Source: Hyunsoonleella aestuarii
GTDB taxonomy: Bacteria > Bacteroidota > Bacteroidia > Flavobacteriales > Flavobacteriaceae
Reading direction: 5' to 3'
Length of the DNA stretch: 64,000 nucleotides
Assembly (NCBI RefSeq): GCF_006148925.1
Contig: NZ_VAWB01000001.1
Span: 2,012,001-2,076,000, forward strand
This document shows, piece after piece, positions 36,024 through 44,524 of the stretch. The translations under genes and the position numbers were made by a program. Under the pieces are notes generated by a model that searched no databases, was not told where the DNA came from, and saw only the letters and a list, made by a program, of their open reading frames with translations. Numbering within the stretch: the stretch's first letter is position 1; every line of letters starts with the position of its first letter.

Positions 36024-38261
36024 TTATTCCTTTAAAATTTTACCTGAATAAATTTTATCTTCACTTTCAATCTTTAAGAAATACATACCACTAGTCAAGA
36101 ATGAAATATCAATCTGTTTTTTGTTGTTCACTTCAAGAATCAATTTACTGTTAATATCAAATAACTTAGCTTTAAAGCTTTCATCTAATTTAATGTTTAC
36201 AACATCGTTAACTGGATTGGGATAAAAGGAAACCACATTATTTGATAGTTCCTCAATTCCTAGTGAAGCACTAGGTGTTGCAGTAGTAATATCATACACA
36301 CTAAATTCACCTGAAGCTCGAACTTTAATCGCAAACTCATAAGTTGTGTTATTTACTAAATTGGTTATAGTTGTTGCAGTTTGATTTGGGTCTTGAATAA
36401 CTTGTGAATTATCATAATCGGGGCTTCCATCTACTTTCCATACCAATAAATAACTTTCAAAGTTACGTCCACCTAAAACAGGAAGATTCCATGAAAGTGC
36501 TACTTGTTGATCTCCTGGTGTCGCAGTTAGCGTAGGAGTTTCCAAGCTTCCAAATGGCGTGCCTAATACAATATTACTGTAAGGGCCATTCTCTTCAGAT
36601 CCGCCATTGTTATATATAGCTCTTACTTTAAAGTCATATTCAGTACCATTTGTTAGTCCAGAAACTGTTGCTGTCAGGTTAGGTAGATCGACTGTAACCG
36701 TACTTGGACTCCCCCCTCCCGCTTCTGAATAGGTAACTTCATATCTTAGAATAGGTAAATTATTATGATGTAGTGGTTCATTCCAGTTTAAGGTTCCTGA
36801 GCCATCACCTGTAGAAGTTAGACTTAAAAGCGGAGCTAGTGCCAATTGAATGGCGCCAATATCACGAAAACCATTCGCATCAAACCTATCATTACCTAAT
36901 GCATCAACAGTTATTGGTGAGCCTGTAATAGGGTTGATTAAGGGAGTGTTAATCACGTCAATTAAAACACCTGAGACATCAGGGTTTAGTAATTCGGTAT
37001 CAAGATAAGCAGTAGTCGTATTTACTTGTGGTACAAAACCAGGTAAGGCTGTGATTAAATTTGGCTGTGTAGTAATGGTCTGTAAAGCATTAGCATCTTG
37101 ACTCGCTGAAGGTTCTATCCATGTCTTGTCATCAGCGGTAATTCCCGTCCCTTCTAAGGTGGGTATGATTATCCCTGAGGTTTCTGGAAAATTGAAGCCA
37201 ACAGCAGATTCAGTTAGATTGATACTACCGGTACCACTGTTATGAATAAGCGATGTAAAAGGGTAATTTAAACATTCTGTATTACAACTATTTGCATTCC
37301 ACCTTATAGAGGATGAAATAATGTTCATAGGTCCACTTGAATTATTCACAATACGTTCACCATATCTTACATTAGTTCCATCCGCAAACGTAAATGTAGA
37401 GTTAACAATATTTGTAAGATTAGTACTACCAAGTATTCGTATCCCTCCAGCATTCATAAATCTGGAGCTAACAATGTTTACGGTAGAAGATGATGCGCCA
37501 ATCCAAGATATCGCGCTTTTCGTTTCTTGAAAATTTAAATCGTAAAACACACTGTTTTCAATAGTTAAGTTTCCTGCATTTGCATCCGTGAGAATGGCAG
37601 CATTACCATCTGGTTCATCATTCCAATTCTCAATTTGGAGAAATGTTGAGTTTTTTATTGACAAGGATGCACCAACAAAAACAGAGATCATTGCATCACC
37701 ATTCGCGGTACAATTTAGGGTAGACCATATGTCTTGTGCCTTGAAATTTTCCAAATTTAAAGTTGCATAGTCAGCTACTTTTCCTATAGAATTAAATTGT
37801 TTAATAGTAAGGTCTTTAATGGTTACTTCTATACCTGAATTATCAATATTACTAGTTCCAACCTTTAAAAAGTTTGGCATTCTAAACACAATTTGTGTAC
37901 TTCCTATACTTGCAGGACAAGCTCCTAATGGATTTGAGGTTCCATTAGCGGCTATCCACCATTGCTTTCCATTAATAACACTCCCATTACCTTCAATTAT
38001 CACAGATTCGTTAATTATTGCCATGTCGGGATTAGCAAGTGTAAAATCCGGAAAAATGGCATTTACATTTAAACCGGGAGTGAATTCAATAGTGTCCTCA
38101 CCAGGATTAGCATTAGCATCCAGTATGGCCTGAAGAAATGAACCTGGGCCTTCTATTTCAGTTGATGTTACCGTAAATGTTGTTTGTGAAAACCCATAGT
38201 TTGCTATACTAATGATTAAAACAAAAATTATCTTATTAGATTTTAGAATAATTGTTTTCAT
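36024..38261 (-). CDS. T9SS-secreted beta-helix protein with two fibronectin type III domains
   Basis: 745 residues. A signal peptide (ends NYGFSQ) leads into a right-handed beta-helix/choice-of-anchor-type region (about 25-470), rich in ANPGEDTIEF, short repeats with NLTIENSVFY, and DIGAIQLA. Two fibronectin type III domains follow (about 475-565 and 570-660; LRYEVTYSEAGGG and YEFAIKVRAS are visible strands). The C-terminal 80 residues form a T9SS type A sorting domain: VVSFYPNPVNDVVNIKL, then GMYFLKIESEDKIYSGKILKE. It should be exported across the outer membrane and anchored or released. The ligand is unknown. It is divergent from the membrane-spanning regulator. Confidence 0.85.
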   Translation of the reverse strand: MKTIILKSNKIIFVLIISIANYGFSQTTFTVTSTEIEGPGSFLQAILDANANPGEDTIEFTPGLNVNAIFPDFTLANPDMAIINESVIIEGNGSVINGKQWWIAANGTSNPLGACPASIGSTQIVFRMPNFLKVGTSNIDNSGIEVTIKDLTIKQFNSIGKVADYATLNLENFKAQDIWSTLNCTANGDAMISVFVGASLSIKNSTFLQIENWNDEPDGNAAILTDANAGNLTIENSVFYDLNFQETKSAISWIGASSSTVNIVSSRFMNAGGIRILGSTNLTNIVNSTFTFADGTNVRYGERIVNNSSGPMNIISSSIRWNANSCNTECLNYPFTSLIHNSGTGSINLTESAVGFNFPETSGIIIPTLEGTGITADDKTWIEPSASQDANALQTITTQPNLITALPGFVPQVNTTTAYLDTELLNPDVSGVLIDVINTPLINPITGSPITVDALGNDRFDANGFRDIGAIQLALAPLLSLTSTGDGSGTLNWNEPLHHNNLPILRYEVTYSEAGGGSPSTVTVDLPNLTATVSGLTNGTEYDFKVRAIYNNGGSEENGPYSNIVLGTPFGSLETPTLTATPGDQQVALSWNLPVLGGRNFESYLLVWKVDGSPDYDNSQVIQDPNQTATTITNLVNNTTYEFAIKVRASGEFSVYDITTATPSASLGIEELSNNVVSFYPNPVNDVVNIKLDESFKAKLFDINSKLILEVNNKKQIDISFLTSGMYFLKIESEDKIYSGKILKE

Positions 38262-38293
38262 AGAATACTTTTTTAGTAAAGCAATTTTATAAA

Positions 38294-38335
38294 CTTATAT
38301 TTAAATAATAGTTAAAGCATTTATTCTTATATTTA
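38294..38335. promoter_or_regulatory. Direct repeat in the divergent intergenic region, possible regulator site
   Basis: The 10-mer CTTATATTTA occurs at 38294-38303 and again at 38326-38335, 32 bases apart (about three helical turns), between the T9SS protein and the AraC-type regulator. Paired direct repeats at whole-turn spacing are the usual arrangement for AraC-family half-sites. The region is very AT-rich, so chance recurrence cannot be excluded. Confidence 0.4.
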
Positions 38336-38370
38336 TTTTCTTTTAGATAATATTTATAAAATTTTAAAAA

Positions 38371-39996
38371 TTGTCTTTTACGACTATAAAAATTGTTATA
38401 CTTATATTTTTTAGCACTCTTAATTTCAAATTGAGTGCTAGTGACATAGTATTAGAAAAATTTTATGGAACAAAAGTTCATTATAATTTTTCTGTGGATA
38501 AAGATGGTAACATTTTAATAGGTACAAGTCAAGGAACTTTTAAGATAATAGATAATAGCTTAATTAAGCTAAATGATAATGCGGGATATGTTAGATTTAC
38601 GAAAGGTAAGTTAGAGGTGTCGAAAAATGGCAGTGTTGATAGACACTATAAATATCGTGACTTACTTCCGAATTCATATAGTAAATATTGGCAACAATCA
38701 ATTGAAAAGGAAAACTATATTTATATAATTTGTAAAAACGCCCTTTTTATCTTTAAGAGACTACCCTTTTCTCTTCAAATGGAGGGGTACAGTATTAGAT
38801 CCTTTTCTCCAAATAGTATAGCAACTTACAATGGTGTCTTTTGTTTTGGTGAAAAACTGAAAGTACCTACTTACAGCTCAGGTAAAATTTTAGAAATAGA
38901 CTCTACATTTTATATTTGTTATGATGGCTTAGTTAAGTATTCAAGGGGTCAGAAACCAATCGTTTATTCCAATGAAGTTAGCGGTGAAACCAAAATAGGG
39001 GATAATACTATTGGTTTCTCTAGGGATATTAAAAAGTTAAATTCTGAAGGTTTTTTATTATCAACTACTAAAGGATTATATGTTTTGAATGATTCTTTAG
39101 AGGTAGCTGAAAAAATATTCAATAATGAAGACAACAATGCTCCGGTAATTATAGAAGTTTTTCAAAAGGGTTATACTAATAGAGTAACCTTTGCTCAGAA
39201 GAACAAAATTTACAGATATGGTTTTAGCTCGAAAGAATTAATACAATTAACAAGTTTTTCTGATATTATTGTTGATGGTATGGTAATTCCACATGAGGTA
39301 AATTCCGAATATTTTATCTTGACAAATCATTCACTTGTGATATATAATTATCTTAAGGATGAAAAAAAAGTGATAAGGGGCTTAAGTAATGCATATTCCC
39401 TATTGGTGCTTACTAATAATGATTTACTAATAAGCACCATAAATGGTCTTTACTATTTAAAATCTGGCACAAACAAATTTGTACACATATTTAATGGTGT
39501 TGAATTTAATAAAATGGCCCTATATAAAGAAGGAGATACGATTAAGTTAGGTAGTACAAATGGTATTATTAAGATAACAGAAAGTGGGTTGCAAAACGTT
39601 GTTGACAATGAAATAATTAGAGATCAAATCAACGTTAAAAAGAGTTTTATATATATAATACTTGGTTTATTGATTGTTTCTCTTGGTTTGTTAATAGTAA
39701 ATTGGTATCGAAAGAAGAGAATCATTATTTCAGATGAAAAAAATATTACCAAACAAACTATTCTAAATTATATTGAAGAAAATTTAAGTAATGTAACTGT
39801 TGAATCGATTTCGGAACACTTTAAAATCAATAATAATGTTCTTTATAGTTTAGTTAAACCTAGTAAACCTGGTAAATTGATTACAGGTCTAAGATTGGAA
39901 AAAGCAAAAGAATTGAAAATTCAGGGAAGAAGTATAGAAGAAATTGCAAATTATACGGGATTTTCAGCAAGCTATTTAAAGAAGTTGAAATACTAA
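38371..39996 (+). CDS. Membrane-spanning AraC-type transcriptional regulator with periplasmic sensor
   Basis: 541 residues, beginning at TTG 38371 (no in-frame ATG before residue 137). A signal-like hydrophobic N-terminus (5-23) is followed by a periplasmic domain (about 25-420) of short repeats such as DGNILIGTSQGTFKI, GFLLSTTKGLYVLN and DLLISTINGLYYLK, consistent with a beta-propeller sensor. A membrane helix (425-444) and a basic WYRKKR stop-transfer come next. A cytoplasmic AraC-like helix-turn-helix closes the protein (about 460-541; LRLEKAKELKIQGRSIEEIA, then NYTGFSASYLKK). No histidine kinase or receiver domain is present, so it would be a one-component transmembrane regulator, probably of the divergent secreted protein. 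Confidence 0.75.
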   Translation: MSFTTIKIVILIFFSTLNFKLSASDIVLEKFYGTKVHYNFSVDKDGNILIGTSQGTFKIIDNSLIKLNDNAGYVRFTKGKLEVSKNGSVDRHYKYRDLLPNSYSKYWQQSIEKENYIYIICKNALFIFKRLPFSLQMEGYSIRSFSPNSIATYNGVFCFGEKLKVPTYSSGKILEIDSTFYICYDGLVKYSRGQKPIVYSNEVSGETKIGDNTIGFSRDIKKLNSEGFLLSTTKGLYVLNDSLEVAEKIFNNEDNNAPVIIEVFQKGYTNRVTFAQKNKIYRYGFSSKELIQLTSFSDIIVDGMVIPHEVNSEYFILTNHSLVIYNYLKDEKKVIRGLSNAYSLLVLTNNDLLISTINGLYYLKSGTNKFVHIFNGVEFNKMALYKEGDTIKLGSTNGIIKITESGLQNVVDNEIIRDQINVKKSFIYIILGLLIVSLGLLIVNWYRKKRIIISDEKNITKQTILNYIEENLSNVTVESISEHFKINNNVLYSLVKPSKPGKLITGLRLEKAKELKIQGRSIEEIANYTGFSASYLKKLKY

Positions 39997-40120
39997 AAAT
40001 TTTCCTTTGAAAACTATTTGATTTAAGTTTTATGAAATATTTGGTGAATGAAGTTAAAAAATAAATAACATTCTAAGTTTGATCCTGTTCTATAGGTTAG
40101 GTAGCATCTTTTGTTTAATT

Positions 40121-40261
40121 GGCTACAACGGTCTTGTGTATGGTTAGTTGCGTGTTTAAGCAACTAATTTAGTAAACAAAAACGAACGCGATAAAATTCC
40201 GAAGGAATTTTCCAGATAAGCACTCGCCAAAGCAATTAATTATACACGTTGTTGGCTGTAG
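40121..40261. repeat. attC-like imperfect inverted-repeat element B
   Basis: The outer arm GTGTATGGTTAGTTGC (40136-40151) pairs with GCAATTAATTATACAC (40232-40247): 13 of 16 match, and the three others form G-T wobbles in one folded strand. Distal ends are GGCTACAACG (left) and GTTGTTGGCTGTAG (right). Inside are the hairpins TAGTTGC/GCAACTA (40145-40166) and the perfect AAAATTCC-GAA-GGAATTTT (40193-40211). The architecture parallels element A, with similar termini. It occupies most of the 281-bp gap between two genes. Confidence 0.65.
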
Positions 40262-40277
40262 TTTTTTTGCAACAATT

Positions 40278-40670
40278 TTAATTAATTTGAACTTTAACGG
40301 AACCCTCCGGAATTGTAAAATAGTATGCCCGAACATATTCTGGAAGAGAAATGACTTTATAAATCAAACCACCTTGGTCAAGAATATCTTTTAATTTTAA
40401 TTTAACAGATACAGATTCATCTGTACAATAGTCTTGTTCCGCTTTAGTTGTAAATGAAAGACCTTGTCCGACACTATCAGCTCTAAAAGTATGCCCTTGT
40501 CCATTATATAAATCGATAACCATTTCTGGAGGATTTCTATTAGCGGTTATGGCTAACGATCCATCCTTGTTTTTTAAAATATGAGACTTTTTTGTATATC
40601 TGTAAAATACAGAATCTGGGCCTAAATTATCTTCCAACATTAACTGTTGAAGTATTTCTTTTTTATCCAT
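40278..40670 (-). CDS. Conserved-looking small protein of unknown function
   Basis: 130 residues, no signal peptide or membrane segment, balanced acidic/basic composition, two Cys at most. Recognisable elements are SVFYRYTKKSHILKNKDGSL, a central GQGHTFRADSVGQGLSFTT, then LKLKDILDQGGLIYKV and EYVRAYYFTIPEGSVKV at the end, which suggests an alpha+beta fold. I do not recognise the family. It is the last gene of the minus-strand signalling operon, 52 bp after the ion channel, and its stop abuts the attC-like element B. It could be an output or accessory factor of the operon, or a separate cassette-borne gene. Confidence 0.6.
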   Translation of the reverse strand: MDKKEILQQLMLEDNLGPDSVFYRYTKKSHILKNKDGSLAITANRNPPEMVIDLYNGQGHTFRADSVGQGLSFTTKAEQDYCTDESVSVKLKLKDILDQGGLIYKVISLPEYVRAYYFTIPEGSVKVQIN

Positions 40671-40722
40671 TGTTAATTTTTAGCATGTTATTATTTCTGT
40701 TAATTTAATAAAAAACAAATTA

Positions 40723-42075
40723 TCATAAGATAATATCATCCAGAATAAATTCTGAGCGCATTGAGCTTTGATTATTAGATATTAGTTTTAAAACTTTTCT
40801 AAACTCTGGATATTTTTCTTTTATTCTGACATAATCTTCTTTGTGTAAACAAAAAAGATCACAAAAAGAAAGAGTAACTATTGAAGCTGTTCTTTTTTCG
40901 TTTAGTATTAAAGACATTTCTCCAAAATAATCACCCATACTAAAGTCATTATAATTCTTCCCATTTTGAGATACTATTTTTAATTGGCCTTCTGCAATAA
41001 AAAATATCTCATTCCCTATCTCACCTTTTCTAATAACGAAACAATCCGGAGGGTAAGTTTGGTGTTTCAAAGACAATAATAATTCATTTTGTAGCGCTTG
41101 AGAGGAATCCTTGAATAATGGAATTTTTGCAAGAAAGTCTTTAGTCAGATAGTGCAGTATATCAAGTCGATAATGAATTGGGAGGTCTTTAAAAAAGTGC
41201 TTTTCCTCATGTCCCTTATATCTTGTCCATAAATATTCATAATACTCTCTAATCTTATGATTAAAATCATCTGGGACATTTCTATGAGATAAATACTGGT
41301 TAACAGCCTGAACTTTATCCTTATATTTTATTTCTGCTTCATTTATTTTAGTGAAAAGAGAAGCTAAATTTCCAATAATAAAAGCATATGAAGATGCTCC
41401 AAGCAAAGCCACACCTATTGTAATCACAATTTCAATATTACGAATTGGAGTAATGTCTCCAAAACCAACTGTAGTCATAGTAATAATTGTCCAGTACAAA
41501 GAATATATGTAAAGAGATATCGGGTCAGATCCCGTAAAATGACTTGTTGCTAACCACGAGTTATCAGGGTAATGGTCAAGTCTTATTGTTAAATACCAAC
41601 CACATGCAATCCAATGGATAATAACAACCATGAACACGACAAATTGGATAATCCTTAAATAACTGCTGTAATTCCAAAGTGTTTTTCTCCAAGATTTAAT
41701 AATTGCAATAATTTTCACAAGTCTAAACAATCTGAAAATAGGAAACATCAGCAAAAACGAAGATGCATCCGCACTAAAGGCATACAATATTGGGATGTTG
41801 GCTATTAGATCAAATGCAAAGTATGATAGAAGATATTTTTTGGCTATTTTATTTTTATTAGTTACCTCCTGTCCGTCGGCAGTGTAACTAGTAAAAAAAT
41901 TCATGATGATATCTACTAAGAAGAAAGCATCAATGAGGTAAATTAAGAGTATAGTTCTTTCGCTGGCCTCGAAAAACACTGTATTAAGCGGTATTAAAAT
42001 ACAGCTTAGTGGAACAAGAAGTAGTAATAAGATATTCCAAATAAAACGAAATCTAGACTTTTCACTAATCATCAA
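40723..42075 (-). CDS. Cyclic-nucleotide-gated, voltage-gated K+ channel-like protein (CNG/EAG type)
   Basis: 450 residues. Six membrane helices (about 10-240) include an S4-like segment with Arg/Lys spaced three apart (FRLFRLVKIIAIIKSWRK, 114-131). The pore filter is TTVGFGD (201-207), the GFGD form common in EAG/KAT-type K+ channels. A C-linker (about 245-315) and a cyclic-nucleotide-binding domain (about 316-435) follow, with FGEMSL (384-389) and the RTA phosphate-binding residues at 395-397, so cAMP or cGMP binding is plausible. It starts 1 bp after the stop of the three-domain fusion gene, which implies coupled translation. No nucleotide cyclase is encoded nearby. Confidence 0.88.
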   Translation of the reverse strand: MMISEKSRFRFIWNILLLLLVPLSCILIPLNTVFFEASERTILLIYLIDAFFLVDIIMNFFTSYTADGQEVTNKNKIAKKYLLSYFAFDLIANIPILYAFSADASSFLLMFPIFRLFRLVKIIAIIKSWRKTLWNYSSYLRIIQFVVFMVVIIHWIACGWYLTIRLDHYPDNSWLATSHFTGSDPISLYIYSLYWTIITMTTVGFGDITPIRNIEIVITIGVALLGASSYAFIIGNLASLFTKINEAEIKYKDKVQAVNQYLSHRNVPDDFNHKIREYYEYLWTRYKGHEEKHFFKDLPIHYRLDILHYLTKDFLAKIPLFKDSSQALQNELLLSLKHQTYPPDCFVIRKGEIGNEIFFIAEGQLKIVSQNGKNYNDFSMGDYFGEMSLILNEKRTASIVTLSFCDLFCLHKEDYVRIKEKYPEFRKVLKLISNNQSSMRSEFILDDIIL

Positions 42076-42076
42076 C

Positions 42077-44410
42077 CTAATTCATTGGGGTTTGCATTTT
42101 CTTATATTTATATACAAATAGTTCCTGACTTTCTGACTCAATGGCTCTTTTTGAACGTACTGATCGGACTTCGTCAATTGCGTCTTGAGCTGACATTCCT
42201 TGATGAATCAAATAACAGGCGGAAACAAGACCAGTTCTACCAAGTCCTCCTACACAATGTATCAGAATATTTGCTCCTTTCTCTAAGTTTTCATCTATCC
42301 AGTAGATAAGCTCATTTGTTTCCTCTAAGGAACTAACTCCTTGATCAATTATAGGAAATGTTTTAGTAATAAAACCAGCATTATCGTATTCTGTTATTAA
42401 ATCCTCTACGCCGTATCTTATTAATTCTTCACTGGTTATTAAAGATATAACATGTGAAATACCTTTATCTTTAAGTGTTTGCACATCTTCTTCCATTAAA
42501 CGACTATTATCTTTACGGCCAGGTAAGATTGTCAATCCAATTTTACCTTTTTTGGTATATTTTTCATTAATGTAATCTATCCTTAAAGGGCCTCTTGCTT
42601 TTATTTGTTTAGTTATCGCATCACCAGCCCAACCTGTAGCATAGAGCGCCCATAATTTCTGCCAATTATTTGATTCAAAAAAGGACAAGGTATGCCCAGA
42701 ATAACGCATCTGCCCAATTAATAACTGTAATGGATTTCTATCATCACGTATTAGATCTGGATAAAAAGAACGAAGTATTTTTATCGTTTCGTAGGTTCTA
42801 ATCATTTCAGGGTTCGTTATTTCATTAGAATCTAATTCTGGCAATGGACGCCTTAAGTCTTGAACTTTTAGAAGCAAGTGGGTTAACTTTATAGCTTGCC
42901 GTAAATCTTCTTCATTGTTTACTGGAGTATATATATATAACAAGTCATTCTCAAGTTTTATAAGGTCTTTAAGTACATGTCCTTGTCCGGTATGGAAAAA
43001 GTCTATTAGCCATATATTTTCATGAGCGTCAACTATTATGTTAGCTCCGTTCAAATCACCATGCACATAGGAGAAGTAACTTGAAAATGTGGCTTTTGGA
43101 ATTAATTCCTCTAATTCATCTTTAAAGAAATAGTAAGGATTGGGAAATGAATCACCTGTAGGTAAAGTCAAATTAGCTTCGTCAGCTTTGCTACCAATAA
43201 CCTTTTCAATTTTTACCTTCATTCTTGGTGCATAATCTGGTTTAAACAAATAATGACCAAGCAAATTTTGAGCTTCCAGTTCAGCGGCAAAATAAAAGCG
43301 ACCAAGTTGTTCTTTAAATATTGAAGTTAAAAATGCTTTAGTTTTTTCATGAGATAAACCAGAGCAATACATTTTCTGAAATGTATTTGAAAATCCATCA
43401 CCCATAGCAGCATATCTATACTTTAATGCTCCTCTACCATTTAAATCAGCAAAATCGCTAATTCTTGGGGCACTGTTGCCTAAAACATTTTCTACTTTTT
43501 CGAAAGACGATCTTTCCTTTCCCATTTCGCTCTGTTCTCCAATTTTTAGAACATGGGGGGTTTGTTTATGGCCATGTATATCTACACTTTCAACTGATAA
43601 TACAATGTTCCCAGAGTATCCACCAGTTAATGTTTTAAGATATATTGATTTACAGTCTCTGAAGAGATATCTAATCAGTTTAAGATCTGTATCTTCAATT
43701 TCCTCCAAAGAAATATTATCCATTTCTATAAATGGCATGTCAACCAATTTGGGCATTGGTAATGGAATTTCAATTTTAGTGTCACTTAAAAAATTAGTAA
43801 ACTCTCCAATTGAAGAAAAAATCCGAACACCTAAAAGACGTTCCAGTTGACTTAATGCCATATAATGCTGAGACCTGGAAGAACCTGCTGTTAAAGCAGA
43901 ACAAATTGCAATCTCAAAATTAGGATAACGTGTTGTTATATCATAAGCTAGGTAAGAGATTTTTGCCTCAGTCCATACCCCCATTAGTCCAACTCTTAAT
44001 GTTTCGTTTTTGTATCCCTCTAAAATCTCGGTAAATTCTGGATTGAGAAAATCATTTAAGCTATTTGAATCAATTACGGTAGTAATGCGAGGGTAATTAT
44101 CAAGACTAAAAGCAAATTTCGCACCTTCTGAAAAAGCAATGCAATGGTCTCCAAACTTTTCGAGATGCTTGATTTGTGTGGGATCTTTTTTGTTATACCA
44201 AGATCTAATATGAATAATCTCCATATCATCTTCCGATTGGGAATAAGCCCATTTCATAGTATTTGTAATGGGCCCTTCTGATGGCTTTAATCCCATTAAT
44301 CTGATTGACTCGTCATAACCAACATGCAATAAATTAGGCAATGGATCATACTTCCCTATTGGCTTTACAAAATCATTTTGTAGACATTGAGTTATTAGTA
44401 TCGACTTCAT
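42077..44410 (-). CDS. Three-domain fusion: isochorismatase-like, APH/TCAD9-like kinase, dual-specificity phosphatase
   Basis: 777 residues, cytoplasmic. Domain 1 (1-205) is an isochorismatase-type cysteine-hydrolase fold with QNDF (Asp13), but the position of the nucleophilic Cys in the GVWTEAKISYLAYD segment is Lys150, so it is probably inactive. Domain 2 (about 245-600) is an aminoglycoside-phosphotransferase-like kinase: glycine loop GGYSGN (263-268), Lys289, catalytic HGDLNGAN (450-457) and LIDFFHTG with Asp470. It resembles, from memory, the family called TCAD9. Domain 3 (about 610-775) is a dual-specificity phosphatase with HCVGGLGRTG (Cys719, Arg725) and general acid Asp689. Kinase and phosphatase in one chain suggest a phospho-switch. 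114 bp separate it from the STAS gene upstream. Confidence 0.85.
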   Translation of the reverse strand: MKSILITQCLQNDFVKPIGKYDPLPNLLHVGYDESIRLMGLKPSEGPITNTMKWAYSQSEDDMEIIHIRSWYNKKDPTQIKHLEKFGDHCIAFSEGAKFAFSLDNYPRITTVIDSNSLNDFLNPEFTEILEGYKNETLRVGLMGVWTEAKISYLAYDITTRYPNFEIAICSALTAGSSRSQHYMALSQLERLLGVRIFSSIGEFTNFLSDTKIEIPLPMPKLVDMPFIEMDNISLEEIEDTDLKLIRYLFRDCKSIYLKTLTGGYSGNIVLSVESVDIHGHKQTPHVLKIGEQSEMGKERSSFEKVENVLGNSAPRISDFADLNGRGALKYRYAAMGDGFSNTFQKMYCSGLSHEKTKAFLTSIFKEQLGRFYFAAELEAQNLLGHYLFKPDYAPRMKVKIEKVIGSKADEANLTLPTGDSFPNPYYFFKDELEELIPKATFSSYFSYVHGDLNGANIIVDAHENIWLIDFFHTGQGHVLKDLIKLENDLLYIYTPVNNEEDLRQAIKLTHLLLKVQDLRRPLPELDSNEITNPEMIRTYETIKILRSFYPDLIRDDRNPLQLLIGQMRYSGHTLSFFESNNWQKLWALYATGWAGDAITKQIKARGPLRIDYINEKYTKKGKIGLTILPGRKDNSRLMEEDVQTLKDKGISHVISLITSEELIRYGVEDLITEYDNAGFITKTFPIIDQGVSSLEETNELIYWIDENLEKGANILIHCVGGLGRTGLVSACYLIHQGMSAQDAIDEVRSVRSKRAIESESQELFVYKYKKMQTPMN

Positions 44411-44524
44411 ATAATTATAATATTTGTTGCCTCGACAGGCTTTGCCTTTAGTTTAGCAAATAGGTTTTATGTTCTTTTTACAACAATGGGCAAATATCAA
44501 AAGGTGTTTCCGCCCGTTATCGAA

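Noticed and set aside
38371-39996. Full hybrid two-component system (histidine kinase plus receiver)
   Set aside because: The sequence passes directly from the membrane helix to the helix-turn-helix; no HATPase, His-box or receiver Asp motif is present.
43476-43850. Open frame on the plus strand within the fusion gene
   Set aside because: It lies opposite the kinase domain of a well-supported gene and its translation shows no family pattern.
44411-44524. Possible fourth attC-like element between the fusion and STAS genes
   Set aside because: TATTTG-GCC and GGGC-AAATA arms are short and their ends do not pair. Only the small AGGC-TTT-GCCT hairpin is convincing. It could be an untranslated spacer with a processing site.
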